Shown in pieces: positions 1 through 11,540 of a stretch of 64,000 bases of DNA; within the stretch, counting starts at the first letter, position 1, and every line of letters begins with the position of its first letter. Below the pieces are notes generated by a model, which made no database searches, had not been told where the DNA came from, and saw only the letters and a list, made by a program, of their open reading frames with translations. This DNA comes from Botrytis cinerea B05.10 (lineage: Eukaryota; Ascomycota; Leotiomycetes; Helotiales; Sclerotiniaceae), in contig NC_037311.1 in assembly GCF_000143535.2 (NCBI RefSeq), positions 186,001 to 250,000 of the forward strand, read 5' to 3'. The position numbers and the translations under genes are program-made.

Positions 1-650
1 GATACGTGGAGGAAAGAGGGAATTGCGTATATTAATGAACATGCATTGGATGTTTATGGAATTTAATCTGGGAGGGGGAATTGGTAAACATGTACCTTTT
101 AGGGGTAGATGGAAATTGAATAATGAGATATGAAATTTCTTAGGCGATTAGATATTATTTCTGCAAGAATGAAAATCGATGGTAATAAATATCTAAATGA
201 TCACCATGCCTTTATAAACATCCATATCCATACCCATTTAGGTCATATAAAACCCATCGAGTGAGATCCACCCACCAACCTAGCCATGAATAAATATACA
301 CGCAAAAAAATTGCATTTCCGGAAACCGAAACCAACATTTTGGAAGAATAGAGAAGGGGAACAAGATTTCGAATTAATCGATTGAGTAGCTGATTAATTG
401 ATTCTGTGGGTTATACTTTTTGGAAATGGGAAAGCCGAGGGGATAAAATGGGATCTGTTGATGTAGAATTGAGAATTGAGTATTTTGGGATTGTAGGATT
501 GTAGGAGAGGATTTGGAGATATTGCGTTGGTGTTTTATTGATGAGTGGGTTTGAGTGAGATGAGTTTTGGAGGAAATGGAGAAATGGAAATGGAAAGAGT
601 TGAAGAATCCGAGTTTGTTGATTTTTCCTTGTGGATTGAATATTGGGTAT

Positions 651-712
651 GGTGATTGAGATTGAGATTGAGATTGAGATTGAGATTGAGATTGAGATTG
701 AGATTGAGATTG
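651..712. repeat. GATTGA hexamer microsatellite
   Basis: About ten perfect head-to-tail copies of a six-base unit (gattga), followed directly by a G/A-rich stretch. It lies in non-coding DNA and is a simple-sequence repeat. Confidence 0.95.
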
Positions 713-892
713 GGAGAAAAGGGGACGGGAGGGGGAGGGGAGGAGGGTAAGCGAAGAGACTTGCTTGTTTGGTAGTGAGATGAATTGGAATGAGATTGAG
801 GGGATGAGTTGGAACTTGGAAAGGGTATCTGGAGTCTGGGGGTGAGTTGGTGGATAGGAAGATAGAAAGGTAGAAAGATAGAAAGGAGAGAA

Positions 893-932
893 GTTTTTTT
901 TTTAAATTTTTTTTTTAAATTTTTTTTTTAAT
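893..932. repeat. poly-T/AAA periodic repeat
   Basis: Three runs of about nine T residues, separated by AAA, make a short AT-only periodic tract in non-coding DNA. Confidence 0.9.
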
Positions 933-3900
933 AGATATAATGTATTGATTGGTATTTTGAAGGTTTCAATTTCCTTGAGTTGAGCTGAGTTAAGCTGAGC
1001 TGATTTAATTATATTATATTATGTATATCTGTGGGGTGGAATAACCTTGGTGGAGTTGAGATGAGGTGTAGATTAAGGTATAAATATACATCTCCAGGAT
1101 TGGTGATTTTAAAAAGGTACAAACCTTTAGTGAAAGCAACCAAAGCTATGAAAGGGGCTGCCACTGTGTTCTTCCTGTTTGGAAATGAGAAAGAGTGAGA
1201 GGGCTCGAGAATATGATTTAGAGTGGAAGAGATAAGTAAGAGGATAGGGAGAATGAGAAGAGGAAGGAAAAGTGCGGTGGTTCATCTGATCTCTTCATCG
1301 AGATTAATGAATGATAATGAAGATTATTCGGCGACAAAAGTTGAACATCCGTACGAAATGATAGTAATGATCCTCTGGTCTTTGTATTTGTTATTTTGTT
1401 CTATTCTTCTGAACTTTTAGATCTGAGGAAGACCCGACTCAAATTCTTCAGATGCTTGAATTGAGCTCGATACAGAAGGAGGTTGGGACACAGTTCCTAA
1501 CATGGCTTTGCTGTCATTTTTTTTATTTTTTCACTTGGGGCTGTGAGGGTATGGGTATGTGAAGGATTATACAAAGTCCTGAGGTGAGTCTTGAGGGGGA
1601 AGAGGGTCAAGGAAAGAGCGCTGCTGTGTCTAGACTGCAGTTGAAGGAGAGGGGGAGAGGGAGTTGATGAGTCAAAATGGAGAGTTGGAAGTGAATGTAT
1701 TGATCAATATTTGAATCCATATGTGAATATATACGTGAATCAAGAATGTAAACCTCAATACATTCCGAACATTCACTAAATCCTACATATACAACCAAAC
1801 GCCCCAGACCTTAGAAATGAGACTGCCGATTCTTCTGTGTGTAAATAGCTTCCCTGTGCTAGAGATCTAAAGGTCAAATGTAATGCAAACACAGAAGCCA
1901 TTATTGGAATATAGTAGGATTCTCGGTCCTGCTTTTCTATGACAATACACTTATATGAGATAGAGAAATTCTTTGATCCCCCCCGTTTTAGTCTAAGCAG
2001 TTTATCAAGAACTGATTCAGGATACACAAGGAAAAAGGCTACTCAAATTGACCGTCCACCTATCGATGGCAAAGATTGTAAGTAAAGTTGCGACAAAAAT
2101 AACAGTCATTCTTCTTCATCGCTACTAAATCGACAACAAAACATCCGGAGCCCGTCTTAATTCCGCTCTGCTATTTCTTTCCCGCTACAGGAGGTGGGAA
2201 ATCTGGGTACAGTATTCATAACTTATTAACATCACCATTCATGATTTCCCTGAATCAACTGTTACTTGAAAGTTTGTAGGGATTCAAATCCTCGATTGAC
2301 AACGATGATAGAAATACCAGTACGTATTTCTTCGAGGGAGAAAGAGGTCGATGTTCGTAAGAATATAGAATCGTAGAGATTCACTCCTCTGATTCCAGAA
2401 GATCAAGGGAAAAGAGCCAGAGAGAATGAGAAACAAGTCATCACATGGGACTAGAACTTGTGATTCATAATTAGATTCACTCTAGGAGATTTCCATACCT
2501 GTCCCGTGTTTTGGGGGGAAGGCGAGAAGAAGACCGATTTGTGAGTTTACAAATGGATCGTCTTTGAGCGGATGAAGAGCAAGTGTATATATGGATAAGA
2601 AAAGTTCGAGGATTTAAAAGTATTGTTGTGCGATATAACTTGAGGTGTTCGTGGAATAACTTACTAATGACACTTTGAAAGAATGTTTTATGTTCTCTTA
2701 CTACCTGTTGGACGGACTGTGTAAGAGGGAGTATATACATATAAAGCGTAGAGGGTGAAAGGTTATTCTATTCTGTCTATTCCCTTCGTTTGTGTGATTG
2801 ACGTAATGTTGCAATTTCGATCATGGGCCTCTTTTCTTTAGTGGTACTTGATTTGACGCGACATTCATATAGTGAGTGTGAATCTGTACATACGATGACT
2901 ATCTGTTCTGTATCTCGTCTTGCCTACATATATTCCATAAGAACTTCACAAGCGATAGTGAATTGTTGATTTCTGACAACGCTTAAAAAATTATTATCTT
3001 ATGATTTTGAGACTCTCGAGATTCTATCGTGATCGGCTATATAAATTACAACTTTACACTATTCAAATCTATCTTAAGCTTATTGACTACATTCTATAGA
3101 AAGTTGTAATCTTCAGAATCCTAATAAGAAAATTGATTTAATAAAACTACTAGTTAGAATTTTGAAATGTAATAGAAGAGAAAAAACCTCAATTGAGAAC
3201 GAGGTTAGAAAACGGAAAAAGCAATAAACTCTAAAGATATCAAGGACTATATCGCCTTGATATGTATCTTTTGTTAATTTTAACTCTCTCTGTAGTATGT
3301 GAATATAGAGTGAAAGAATGACCCAAGTCATTTTTAGCTGTCACTACAAAGAAGCTAGTTCTATAGTAATTACCATTTGAGGATTGCTTCTTCTATACGT
3401 AACTAGCTCTTTAGATTGAATACAACTTGACACTTAGAACCTACATTGTAGGTCCTACTTTACTCGTTCTACTCAAACCAACATATTGTTTGTTTATCAA
3501 AAAGAATATAATTATCTTCAGTAAACGTCACGAAACGTACTCACTCGCGATGCAATCTCTCAGATACGCACTCGCGCACACGTGAGATCACGTGTTTATA
3601 TGTGGCTAACATAAATGAGCACTTTATGAACAATGGAATCATAATTCTATACTCGTATAGTTCCTCTGAGGCAAAGTGTGACATTAAATGCCTGATCGAA
3701 TTTGAAATAAGAAAGAAGAAAAAATCATTAAAGTCTCAAAATCAAATTTTAATCTTAGCCTCACATTCTCTATTAATGTAAAGATCTATTTCATAATTCT
3801 ACTGTCGTTTAGATTAAGAATGATGTTGAATATTGATTGTTTTGCGAGGTCCCTACCCCCTGTCGAAATCGATCACCACTAATGCCGACCATTGAAAGTT

Positions 3901-4133
3901 TCCTTGGAATGATAGTGAGATTTCGATCATCCCGGTTAGAAACCCATGTTTCTTCATCCACTGGCGTCTTTTGCACCTCCGAGGCGAGGCAATTAGGCCT
4001 CACAGAGGCCAGAATGCCGCCACCAGACATTCAGTAATATCACATACACGTGTGATTATGTTCGTAGTGCCATATTATAAGCTCACATTACTTACTGTGG
4101 GTATAATTTCTGAGGATGCCGGGGATCGAAGTC

Positions 4134-4140
4134 TATATAA
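4134..4140 (+). promoter_or_regulatory. TATA-like box of the first FAD oxidase
   Basis: The heptamer tatataa lies only 8 bases before the ATG at 4148 but about 90 bases before the ATG at 4232. This spacing favours 4232 as the translation start. Confidence 0.5.
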
Positions 4141-4231
4141 CTGATCGATGCCCTGTCACGTCTTGCAAGTTGCGGCAGGTACTTACGATCTTCTTCACGG
4201 CATCGCAACCACAACCCCTTGGTCTGCCAGT

Positions 4232-5941
4232 ATGATTTTTTTATTACTTTTGACCGCGTTCTTTGGCTCATATGAGAGTTTGATCAGTGCCTCACCGCTG
4301 AAGTCAACTTGCCGCTGCTTCCCAGGCGATTCTTGCTACCCTGATACTACAGCATGGGACGCCTTAAATGCTACGGTTGGAGGGAAGCTCATTGCAACAG
4401 TACCTATCGCTGCAGTGTGTCACTTTGATCAATTTGTGGCCTATGACGAAGCAGCATGTGCCACCTTGAGGGACAACTGGTTCTATCCTGAGACACATCT
4501 GCCTTCTCCGTCTTCTGCCATGGCCTGGCTGTTCACAAATAACACCTGCAATCCGTTCCTTTCATCTACAACTCCATGCACTTTGGGCAATTATGTTAGT
4601 TACACTATCAACGCTACAACAAGCAATGATGTGAAAGAAGCAATCAATTTTGCCAATTCGAATAATATCCGTCTGGTCATCCGCGGTACTGGCCATGATT
4701 ATAATGGTAAATCGACAGGAGCCGGTGCACTCTCTATCTGGACGCATTATATGAAATCCATATCTCTCAATGAGTCGTATGAGTCTCAGGCGTACACCGG
4801 AAAATCAGTAGTTCTCGGTGCAGGTATCTCATCTATCGAAGCTTACACATTTGCTGACGCAAACAACGGCTTGATTGTGGGAGGGAATTGTCCCACTGTC
4901 TCCTTGGCTGGTGGCTACACTCAAGGAGGAGGGCATGGTCCATTTGCGACCAAGTTTGGTCTTGCAGTTGACCAGGTTTTGGAATGGGAAGTGGTGACGA
5001 GTGAAGGAGAGCTATTGACCGCAAGTCCCACAATCAATTCTGATCTCTATTGGGCACTCTCTGGTGGAGGCGGAGGGACCTACGGCGTTGTATTATCGGT
5101 AACGGTCAAGTTTCATCCACCAACAAGCATACTATCTTCAGCAACTTTGCAGTTTGCTCCTCCAGCCACAGGGAACGCCACAGCATACTGGAATACAGTC
5201 AAAGTGTTTCTAGAATCTCTGCCAAGTTTGGTAGATGGTGGCTTGCAGCTTGGATGGACTCTTACACCCGAAGTTTTCTTGATCTCCCCAGTCACGGGTT
5301 TTGACGTCGAGCAAGCCAAGATTGACGAACTTTTTGCGCCAACGATATCGTCCCTTGAAGCAGCCAATATTTCGTATGCTTACACTTCTTCGGTAGCCAC
5401 CAGCTTTCTCTCATATTACGAGTCCGGTGGCTTCGGCGCCAATGTCTCGAATACAAACCTTGCTGGCCGCTTACTCCCTCGTTCAATTGTCCAAAACAGC
5501 ACCGATAGCTTCATCTCCATTCTCCAAACAATCGTCAACAACAAGCTTATTTTTGCCGGCGTCACCTTGGATGTAAATACACCTGTAGTAGCCAATGCGC
5601 CAGCCATCTCCATAAATCCTTACTGGAGACAAACTCTTATGACCGGCGTCTTCGGCGCCTACCTTGATTATACCGACATCGAACAAGGCTTCCAAACCCA
5701 AGACTTCATGACTGATACCATCATGCCTGCCTTGGCCGCCTTGACGCCAAACGGCGCCGCGTATATCAACGAAGCCGATTTTCAACAGCCGGACTGGCAG
5801 AATGTGTTTTATGGTGAGAATTTCAATCGCCTGAGTGATATAAAAGCGAAGTATGATCCCCGGCAAACATTTTACGCGCTGGGGGCAGTGGGGAGCGAGA
5901 AGTGGACAGAAAGATCGGATGGACGGCTTTGCAGGGTTTAG
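4232..5941 (+). CDS. secreted FAD-linked oxidoreductase, berberine-bridge type (bicovalent)
   Basis: Intronless, 569 residues from the ATG at 4232. The frame is open to an upstream ATG at 4148, but 4232 is preferred because it gives an N-terminal hydrophobic signal peptide (MIFLLLLTAFFG) and correct spacing from a TATA-like box. It is a VAO/PCMH-fold flavoprotein with an FAD_binding_4 domain and a C-terminal BBE segment (YDPRQTFYALGAVG). His155 in RGTGHDYNGKS and Cys220 in GGNCPTVSLAGG are at the positions that bind FAD covalently in 6-S-cysteinyl, 8-alpha-N1-histidyl oxidases. Such enzymes oxidise alcohols, sugars or biosynthetic intermediates, passing electrons to O2. Many N-glycosylation sites agree with secretion. 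It sits at the left edge of a likely metabolite cluster with a paralogue at 20720-22574. The substrate cannot be read from sequence. Confidence 0.9.
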   Translation: MIFLLLLTAFFGSYESLISASPLKSTCRCFPGDSCYPDTTAWDALNATVGGKLIATVPIAAVCHFDQFVAYDEAACATLRDNWFYPETHLPSPSSAMAWLFTNNTCNPFLSSTTPCTLGNYVSYTINATTSNDVKEAINFANSNNIRLVIRGTGHDYNGKSTGAGALSIWTHYMKSISLNESYESQAYTGKSVVLGAGISSIEAYTFADANNGLIVGGNCPTVSLAGGYTQGGGHGPFATKFGLAVDQVLEWEVVTSEGELLTASPTINSDLYWALSGGGGGTYGVVLSVTVKFHPPTSILSSATLQFAPPATGNATAYWNTVKVFLESLPSLVDGGLQLGWTLTPEVFLISPVTGFDVEQAKIDELFAPTISSLEAANISYAYTSSVATSFLSYYESGGFGANVSNTNLAGRLLPRSIVQNSTDSFISILQTIVNNKLIFAGVTLDVNTPVVANAPAISINPYWRQTLMTGVFGAYLDYTDIEQGFQTQDFMTDTIMPALAALTPNGAAYINEADFQQPDWQNVFYGENFNRLSDIKAKYDPRQTFYALGAVGSEKWTERSDGRLCRV

Positions 5942-7205
5942 GTTTATGGGGAATGGTATGATATCTAATGTGGATCAGATAAGGATAATGCTTGTATAAT
6001 GAAACTCATCACACTCTAAACAAAAACCTGATATCAAAAAATTATGTTATGTTTATTTTTATTTTTAAATCAATTAAAAGTATTGTTTCCATTTTCGATT
6101 AAAAATAAGTTGCTAAAAGCTTATAATCTATTACACTCTTAGTTCTTGATAGTTTTAAGAATTATTATTTAATTTAAAAATAGTCTCGATATTATTAGGC
6201 TTAATATATCGGCTTTTTCACTCAAAGAGTATACATTAGAAAAACTGGAGAAGATTCGCATATAGAAATATTGACTTAGAAAAGATACCGGGTTGAGAGT
6301 TTGCTGGCCTCTGCCGATTGTATTAGCCGTATAGTAATGGGTAATTTACTGATAGATAATTATCAAAAACATACTTTGCACTACCTGTGATGATCGTTTT
6401 GACCTCTTACGTTATGCAGTCAGGGTCGCATCCAAAGCCAACATTTAGCATTATCCTTATACGATTGCGAAGTTGGGATCGTGGGGACACGGTTGCTTGT
6501 CAGCACCTTGCATTCATTTCACCAATACTAGTTGAGATGTATGATTGTGGCGTAGAAAGCAAGGGCTCCATCTTTGGATGATGCTGCTGCGTCTTTGAGG
6601 TAGGACTACTAAAATCTCATAACTGTTGCAATTGCGAGGGGTACGAAGCTATGAATCTAAACTGGCGGCTTATTCCTTGCATGCGACCTCAGCGTATGAT
6701 TGCCGAACTGGTCTCGTACGATACATTGACTTATGGTGACAGTTTGGCAGCAACGGAAATTTTTTTCTGCACCTCGTGCATGGCAGATGAGTAGTCTCGC
6801 CTCGGCATTTCCGCAACCCCGAGCTTCCTACATCTTGCATTAACGCACAGGAATAGTTGCACTCGATTCCACTATCGCGAAGTAGTCTCATGTCCGCAGA
6901 CGATGGTACTTAGTAATCGTCTGTGTCACGTATCTGCAGTGAACACCATGCATGCGTAATTTTGATTGCTCACAATGCATGAGATCAAAAATCTCCATAT
7001 TGAAGCGTACACAAGCCTGCCTGGCAAACCTGTAGACTTGAATCGAGATTGTCAATTCAGACTAGGTTTGGCAGGGGCTTAAATACAATCCCACTCCATC
7101 AATGCAATCAGTCAGACCCATCCAAAACATTCAATACGATTTCGTTGAAGGATTGCAATCCAAACAGATCAGAAACCTTAACGCCTCGGGACTCATCAAC
7201 GCACA
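5942..7205. other. intergenic, nothing recognised
   Basis: Strongly AT-rich from about 5990 to 6260, then mixed composition. A 73-codon minus-strand frame at 6670-6891 contains several Cys but matches no family I know. I see no supported gene. Confidence 0.5.
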
Positions 7206-8206
7206 ATGTCACAGCCTACTAGAGATATCCCGAGCCTTCAACTAAAGAATGGCTCCGCAATTCCCTTGGTAAGGCATCTCCGGCGACGTCCACGCAAGAG
7301 TCAGAGCTCAAACTAACAGACCAAAGCTTGCTTACGGCACTGGCTCCGTTATAAGCAAAGCAGCGGATGACGGCGCCACTGACGTAAAAATCGTCGAACA
7401 CGTCCAATCAGCCCTCAAACTTGGCTACACCCACATCGACTGTGCTGAAGCCTACAACAATGAGCGTGAGGTCGGCGTCGCGATCCAGCAGAGCCAAATA
7501 GCTCGCGAGAAGCTCTTCGTGACTACGAAGACACTGGGTTTCCAGCCCATTGCTCAGGCGCTGGATGCCAGTTTGCAGAAACTGCAGCTCAGTTATGTAG
7601 ACCTGTAGATCATCCCCATCATCCCCATCATTCTCAAAGTTGGGTCAATTTTAATGTTTTTGTTATAGCTACCTTATCCACATCCCTTGGCTCGAGCCCA
7701 CGCGCTCTCTCCGTGACGTATGGGCCGAGATGGAAGCCGTCAAAGCTTCGGGAAAAGCAAAAGCCATCGGCGTCTGTAACTTCGCCATTTCACACTTGGA
7801 GACTATCATAGCCGGTGCAAGCGAGATCCCGGCGGTTAATCAAATCGAGTATCACGCTTATCTCCAACAATCAGAGCTATCCGCGTACTGCCAGAAAAAC
7901 GGTATAAAGGTAGAAGCTTTCGCGTCACTAGCACCGTGGATTACCGAGGGCCCGGCGAAGGGAGTGGTGGCGGAGCTTGCGCAGAAGTATGGAGTTGGAG
8001 AGACGGAAATTTGCTTGAGATGGTGTGTGCAGAAGGGGGTGCCAGTTGTGACGACGAGTTTGAAGGAGGAGAGGGTAAAAGGTTATCTAAAGGTTTTTGA
8101 TTTTAGCCTTGAGGACAAGGAAATTGAACAGCTGTCGAGTGTTGGGGCGAGCCATCATTTCAGGAAGTATTTTGCTGACAATTTCGCTGGGGAGGATAAA
8201 GCATAG
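7206..8206 (+). CDS. aldo-keto reductase
   Basis: Three exons, 7206-7268, 7327-7604 and 7669-8206, join in frame to 292 residues, the normal family length. The introns are 58 and 64 bp with GTAAGG and GTAGAT donors. The (beta/alpha)8 NADPH-dependent reductase tetrad is complete: Asp59 and Tyr64 (HIDCAEAY), Lys89 (FVTTK) and His118 (YLIHIPW). These enzymes reduce aldehydes or ketones to alcohols in the cytosol. It lies between an FAD oxidase and a P450 and probably acts on a pathway carbonyl, but fungal reductases of this type are broad and often housekeeping. The first exon is short; its acceptor (AAAG before CTT) was chosen because it alone restores the frame into LAYGTGS. Confidence 0.88.
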
Positions 8207-8927
8207 ATGATATGAGAAATGGAAGTTTAGTATTTTAAGTTTCAAACTGCTGCTCTTCAATTATGAAACCCCAGAACATTCAATGTGGTTTGATCGTATT
8301 AATGAAATGTTGCGATTGATTATTTTTTCCTTTGGTTTCTGAGCAGTAATAATATTAGTGGCGAATTTATGATTTGATAGTCGATTCATGTCTGTCAATT
8401 CGATTTTTCCTGTGTCAATAGTCAAATCAAATTATCAAATAGATGAATAGACAAAATCTTTGCGAAAAAGTGAATATCGATATATGTTGAAAAGTAAATG
8501 GGAGTAATCTCAACATTATTATATCAAACAATTCAATTATCTATACAATGTAACAACAACAATCAATTGAGTTTGTCACTTTGCCAATCTCATCAAGAAC
8601 AAAAACCACATACAGATGTATGCTCGGTATTTGTACTCCTACCTTGACTGAAATATCTCTCCAAATTTTGTTTCAAAGTCATCTATAAGATTTGAAGCAT
8701 ACAAAAGATTTGCTTTATACTACGCTCCAACTCGGTAAAGTGCGGTGAGTCACACGACTAGTACTTTTGACTTCTCATGCAAATATTTGCGTAATGCAGT
8801 AGCACTGATCTTCAGAGTGATAGCGATTGAACTGGACTAAAATTCTCTACGTTTCTGTATGATTTATCTACATAGAAAACCACATGCAAAAGCATGTCTC
8901 GGATGGTGGCCTTCCCAACCCCAATAC
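8207..8927. other. convergent intergenic region
   Basis: Shared 3' region of the aldo-keto reductase (plus) and the P450 (minus). AT-rich; no further gene seen. Confidence 0.6.
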
Positions 8928-10858
8928 TCAGTTTCGTGGTTCAAAGACACACCATACTTCTCCCGGCTGCATTGTTACTTGATCCAGCATATCTGTCCAA
9001 AACTTCTCCGGGTCATGACCTGGCGCGAACTTGATTTTGAACGTCTTGACGAAAAGCGCCGTCACATAACGTAATTCCACGTTGGCGAGCGCTTTCCCAG
9101 GGCAGATATGTTGACCTTGATGTATCAATTAGCATGCGATTTAAGAACAGAAACAGTGAAATCCACATACCAGCACCCCATGGGGCGTATGCGCGCTTGT
9201 CTTTGATAAGATCTGGTCGGCTTGTCCAGCGTTCTGCGATGAATTCTGTTGGATCTTGGAACGCAGAAGGTACTACCAGACATTAGTTATTATGAAGAGG
9301 GAAAATTGGGGCAGTGAAATGAACTTACAGCGATGGGAATTGTAGTATGGTGCGGTAACTTGGGCTCCTGGTGGAATGAAGGTATTGTCGATCCATAAGC
9401 CTTGTGGACCTATGATTCGAGCAAGACCAGTCATCGAAGGAGGAGCTACACGCAGAGCCTCTTTTATAAAGCCATTCAAGATTGGTTTGCCTGCAAGAAC
9501 TGTCGAATCTTTTTCATCAACATCCTTTAATTCCTCGTAAATTTCATCCGCATTTCCTGGGTTTTTGCACAGGAAATAAAATATCCCAATCATAGCAGCA
9601 CGTGCGGTGTCACTACCAGCAACCAGTGCAGAGATAGTGTTTCCGAGGAGCGCATTCTCACGTTTCTCAAGACTAGTTTCCCCAGCCGAATCGTGGAAAT
9701 CTTTAAGAAAAAAGCCTGAAACATCGACTGTGCTTGTTTTTTTCTAAAGCAAAAGCTTGTGAGTAATACATAAATTGGTCAGAAGTGGTAGGGCATCTTA
9801 CATTCATTCGTTTCAACATACGTGCGCGGCATGACTCTACAAGACCTAGCCAGCTTTTGACCGGTTTCAAAAACTGAAGAAAGTTGAAGGCAAAAAGAGC
9901 TGGCCAGACACTATCTCCGCATGGTGCTAGTAAAATGAGTGCCCCTTTGAGTCTACGCAGCGTACTAATTTGCTCCTCTGCATCGGTTTTGCTAGAGACT
10001 TCACCGAAGACGATCACACTCATAAAGTCAAAGATGAGTCCGGTCATAAGTTCATTAATATTGACGGGTTCGCCTTGGGCATTGGAAACGAATTCCAGAA
10101 CTTCCGCGGCAGGGGCTACTATGTTTGCCGCATAACTTCTAAGACCTAGTATATGTTAAAAAAAATGATTCAACTTTGATAAGAGATGGCTTTGATCATA
10201 CTTGCGGGTGAAACAGCTCGATCCCAAGGACGACGTCGAACGGCATTCTCTGAAGGATTACGGTTGAACACAACCGATGTTTTGGGATGAATTAGATCAT
10301 ACCAAACACCCTTTTCGTTATACTGATCTGTTCCATTTTTTCCTCCTTTCACGAGTTCAACGCCTTCAGGATGAAAGACCGTGAGCTCATTGGGAGCTAA
10401 TTTCATTTAGGTGGAGATTAGCATTCTGTAGACCAGATTTCAGAGAATAGATATATCATACCCGTTCTAACTATTGGCCCATATTGCTCAAATAGCCGTT
10501 GCATCAACAGATGATTTCTGGAATCTCTTGTTTCCCATATACTCCAGAGCTTGGTAGCTGCTGCAAGACGAGGCCCAGGGAAATTCCGCAATCGATGGAA
10601 GAAGACGCGGTAGACGATGATGCTGGTGAACAAGAATAAGAGATAGCATGCAGATAAGACAGTCGATGCCTGGATCGAGTCTATGATGCTTAATTCTTGA
10701 TATCTAAGCCTGAGTAAAAGTAACGCATAGCCAGCACAATGAGTGAAGATAACCTGAGGAATATGCAAGTGCCAATCTCCGTGTATGAAGGCACATAAGT
10801 GGGCTGCGATACCACTAACAGCAGCAGCAATAAGATAGTGCCCAGGTATTAATGCCAT
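8928..10858 (-). CDS. cytochrome P450 monooxygenase
   Basis: Six exons, read 10858-10462, 10396-10202, 10145-9802, 9743-9329, 9272-9171 and 9115-8928, join to 546 residues. All introns are 55-65 bp and every phase matches. The N-terminus has hydrophobic membrane segments, then the proline hinge FPGPRLAA. AGSDTAR (354-360) is the oxygen-binding I-helix motif, Glu407-Arg410 in KEALR is ExxR, ERW follows, and the heme loop APWGAGQHICPGK carries the heme-ligand Cys489. It is an ER-membrane monooxygenase needing a P450 reductase. The overall look resembles fungal pathway P450s. Its start codon faces that of the UbiA-type enzyme across about 680 bp, so co-expression is likely. The substrate is probably the product of that enzyme (inference). 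Confidence 0.92.
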
Positions 10859-11540
10859 AGTGCTCCGAAATCCTCAAGTTTGAATGCTTGTTTGACAAGT
10901 CAGACTTAAGAGCACGAAAGGGGAATCTGACTCTACCAAGTAGAGTCTAAAAGGATATTATTTGAACAATACAACTGTGGGGGAAAGTTTGAATAGTAAA
11001 TCACAATCAAGTCAGATTTTCGTGGATGGATATTAATAAGACTAATGTTTCATTGGGTTTGATATTTCAAGGATAATTTTATATCTGCAAGACTGTTGAA
11101 GTCGGCACCCCCGATAGCTTCGGTGTTGCCTTTTCACCGGATAGCGGGAGACCAATGAGCCGATTTACTTTTTTTTTCATTAATACCAATCTTCTGAGTG
11201 ACTTAAAGGTGGAACGGCTTTATAAGAATGTAACTTTAGATCCAAGACCAGGCTTCCAAGCTCGGCTCCATGTTGAAAAACGATCTACAATCGTCGTAAA
11301 CGTCTGTATTAGGAAATAAATGCGCTTTGATAGATTACCGCCGTGAAGAATGGTGTTTATCGTACATGAAAACTGTGCCCCATTCAAACTCGATGCATGT
11401 GTGTCATATGCTCCATAGACTAGCACAAAGAGCCCAATAATGAAAATCCGGAGGCCGACTTCTCCCTCAATATAAGAAGGAAATGCTACCTACAACCGTT
11501 GAAACATCTATCAAAAGAATTGTTTCCCAAAGCATCGGCC
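10859..11540. promoter_or_regulatory. divergent promoter region, P450 / UbiA-type enzyme
   Basis: It separates two divergent pathway genes. It contains a perfect 8-bp inverted repeat (listed separately), a CGG-N4-CGG pair at 11138-11147 of the kind Zn2Cys6 regulators can bind, and an AT-rich ATATAAG just before the plus-strand start. An out-of-frame ATG at 11483 precedes the assigned start. Confidence 0.6.
10929..10947. promoter_or_regulatory. perfect inverted repeat, candidate operator
   Basis: GACTCTAC, a three-base spacer (CAA), then GTAGAGTC: two 8-base arms that are exact reverse complements. It lies 71 bases upstream of the P450 start codon within the divergent promoter. A regulator-binding role is inference. 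Confidence 0.5.

Larger units (their letters stand above)
1..4231. other. gene-poor AT-rich region
   Basis: No open frame here looks like a conserved protein. The stretch holds the simple repeats listed separately, purine-rich runs and, at its right edge, the presumed promoter of the first FAD oxidase. The short open frames around 1223-1420 and 3809-4037 have low-complexity or unrecognisable translations and I do not support them. Confidence 0.6.

Noticed and set aside
651..712. Tandem hexamers considered as CRISPR-like or telomere-like repeats
   Set aside because: No spacers, so not CRISPR; the unit is not the fungal telomere repeat; it is a plain microsatellite.
2270..2300. Possible tRNA T-arm around ggattcaaatcc
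   Set aside because: The flanking bases do not form the five-pair stem and no acceptor or anticodon arm could be placed.
5483..5866. 127-codon minus-strand frame
   Set aside because: Fully antisense to the first FAD oxidase and without recognisable features.
6670..6891. Cys-rich 73-codon minus-strand frame
   Set aside because: The Cys spacing fits no zinc or secreted-peptide family I know; no signal peptide or supporting context.
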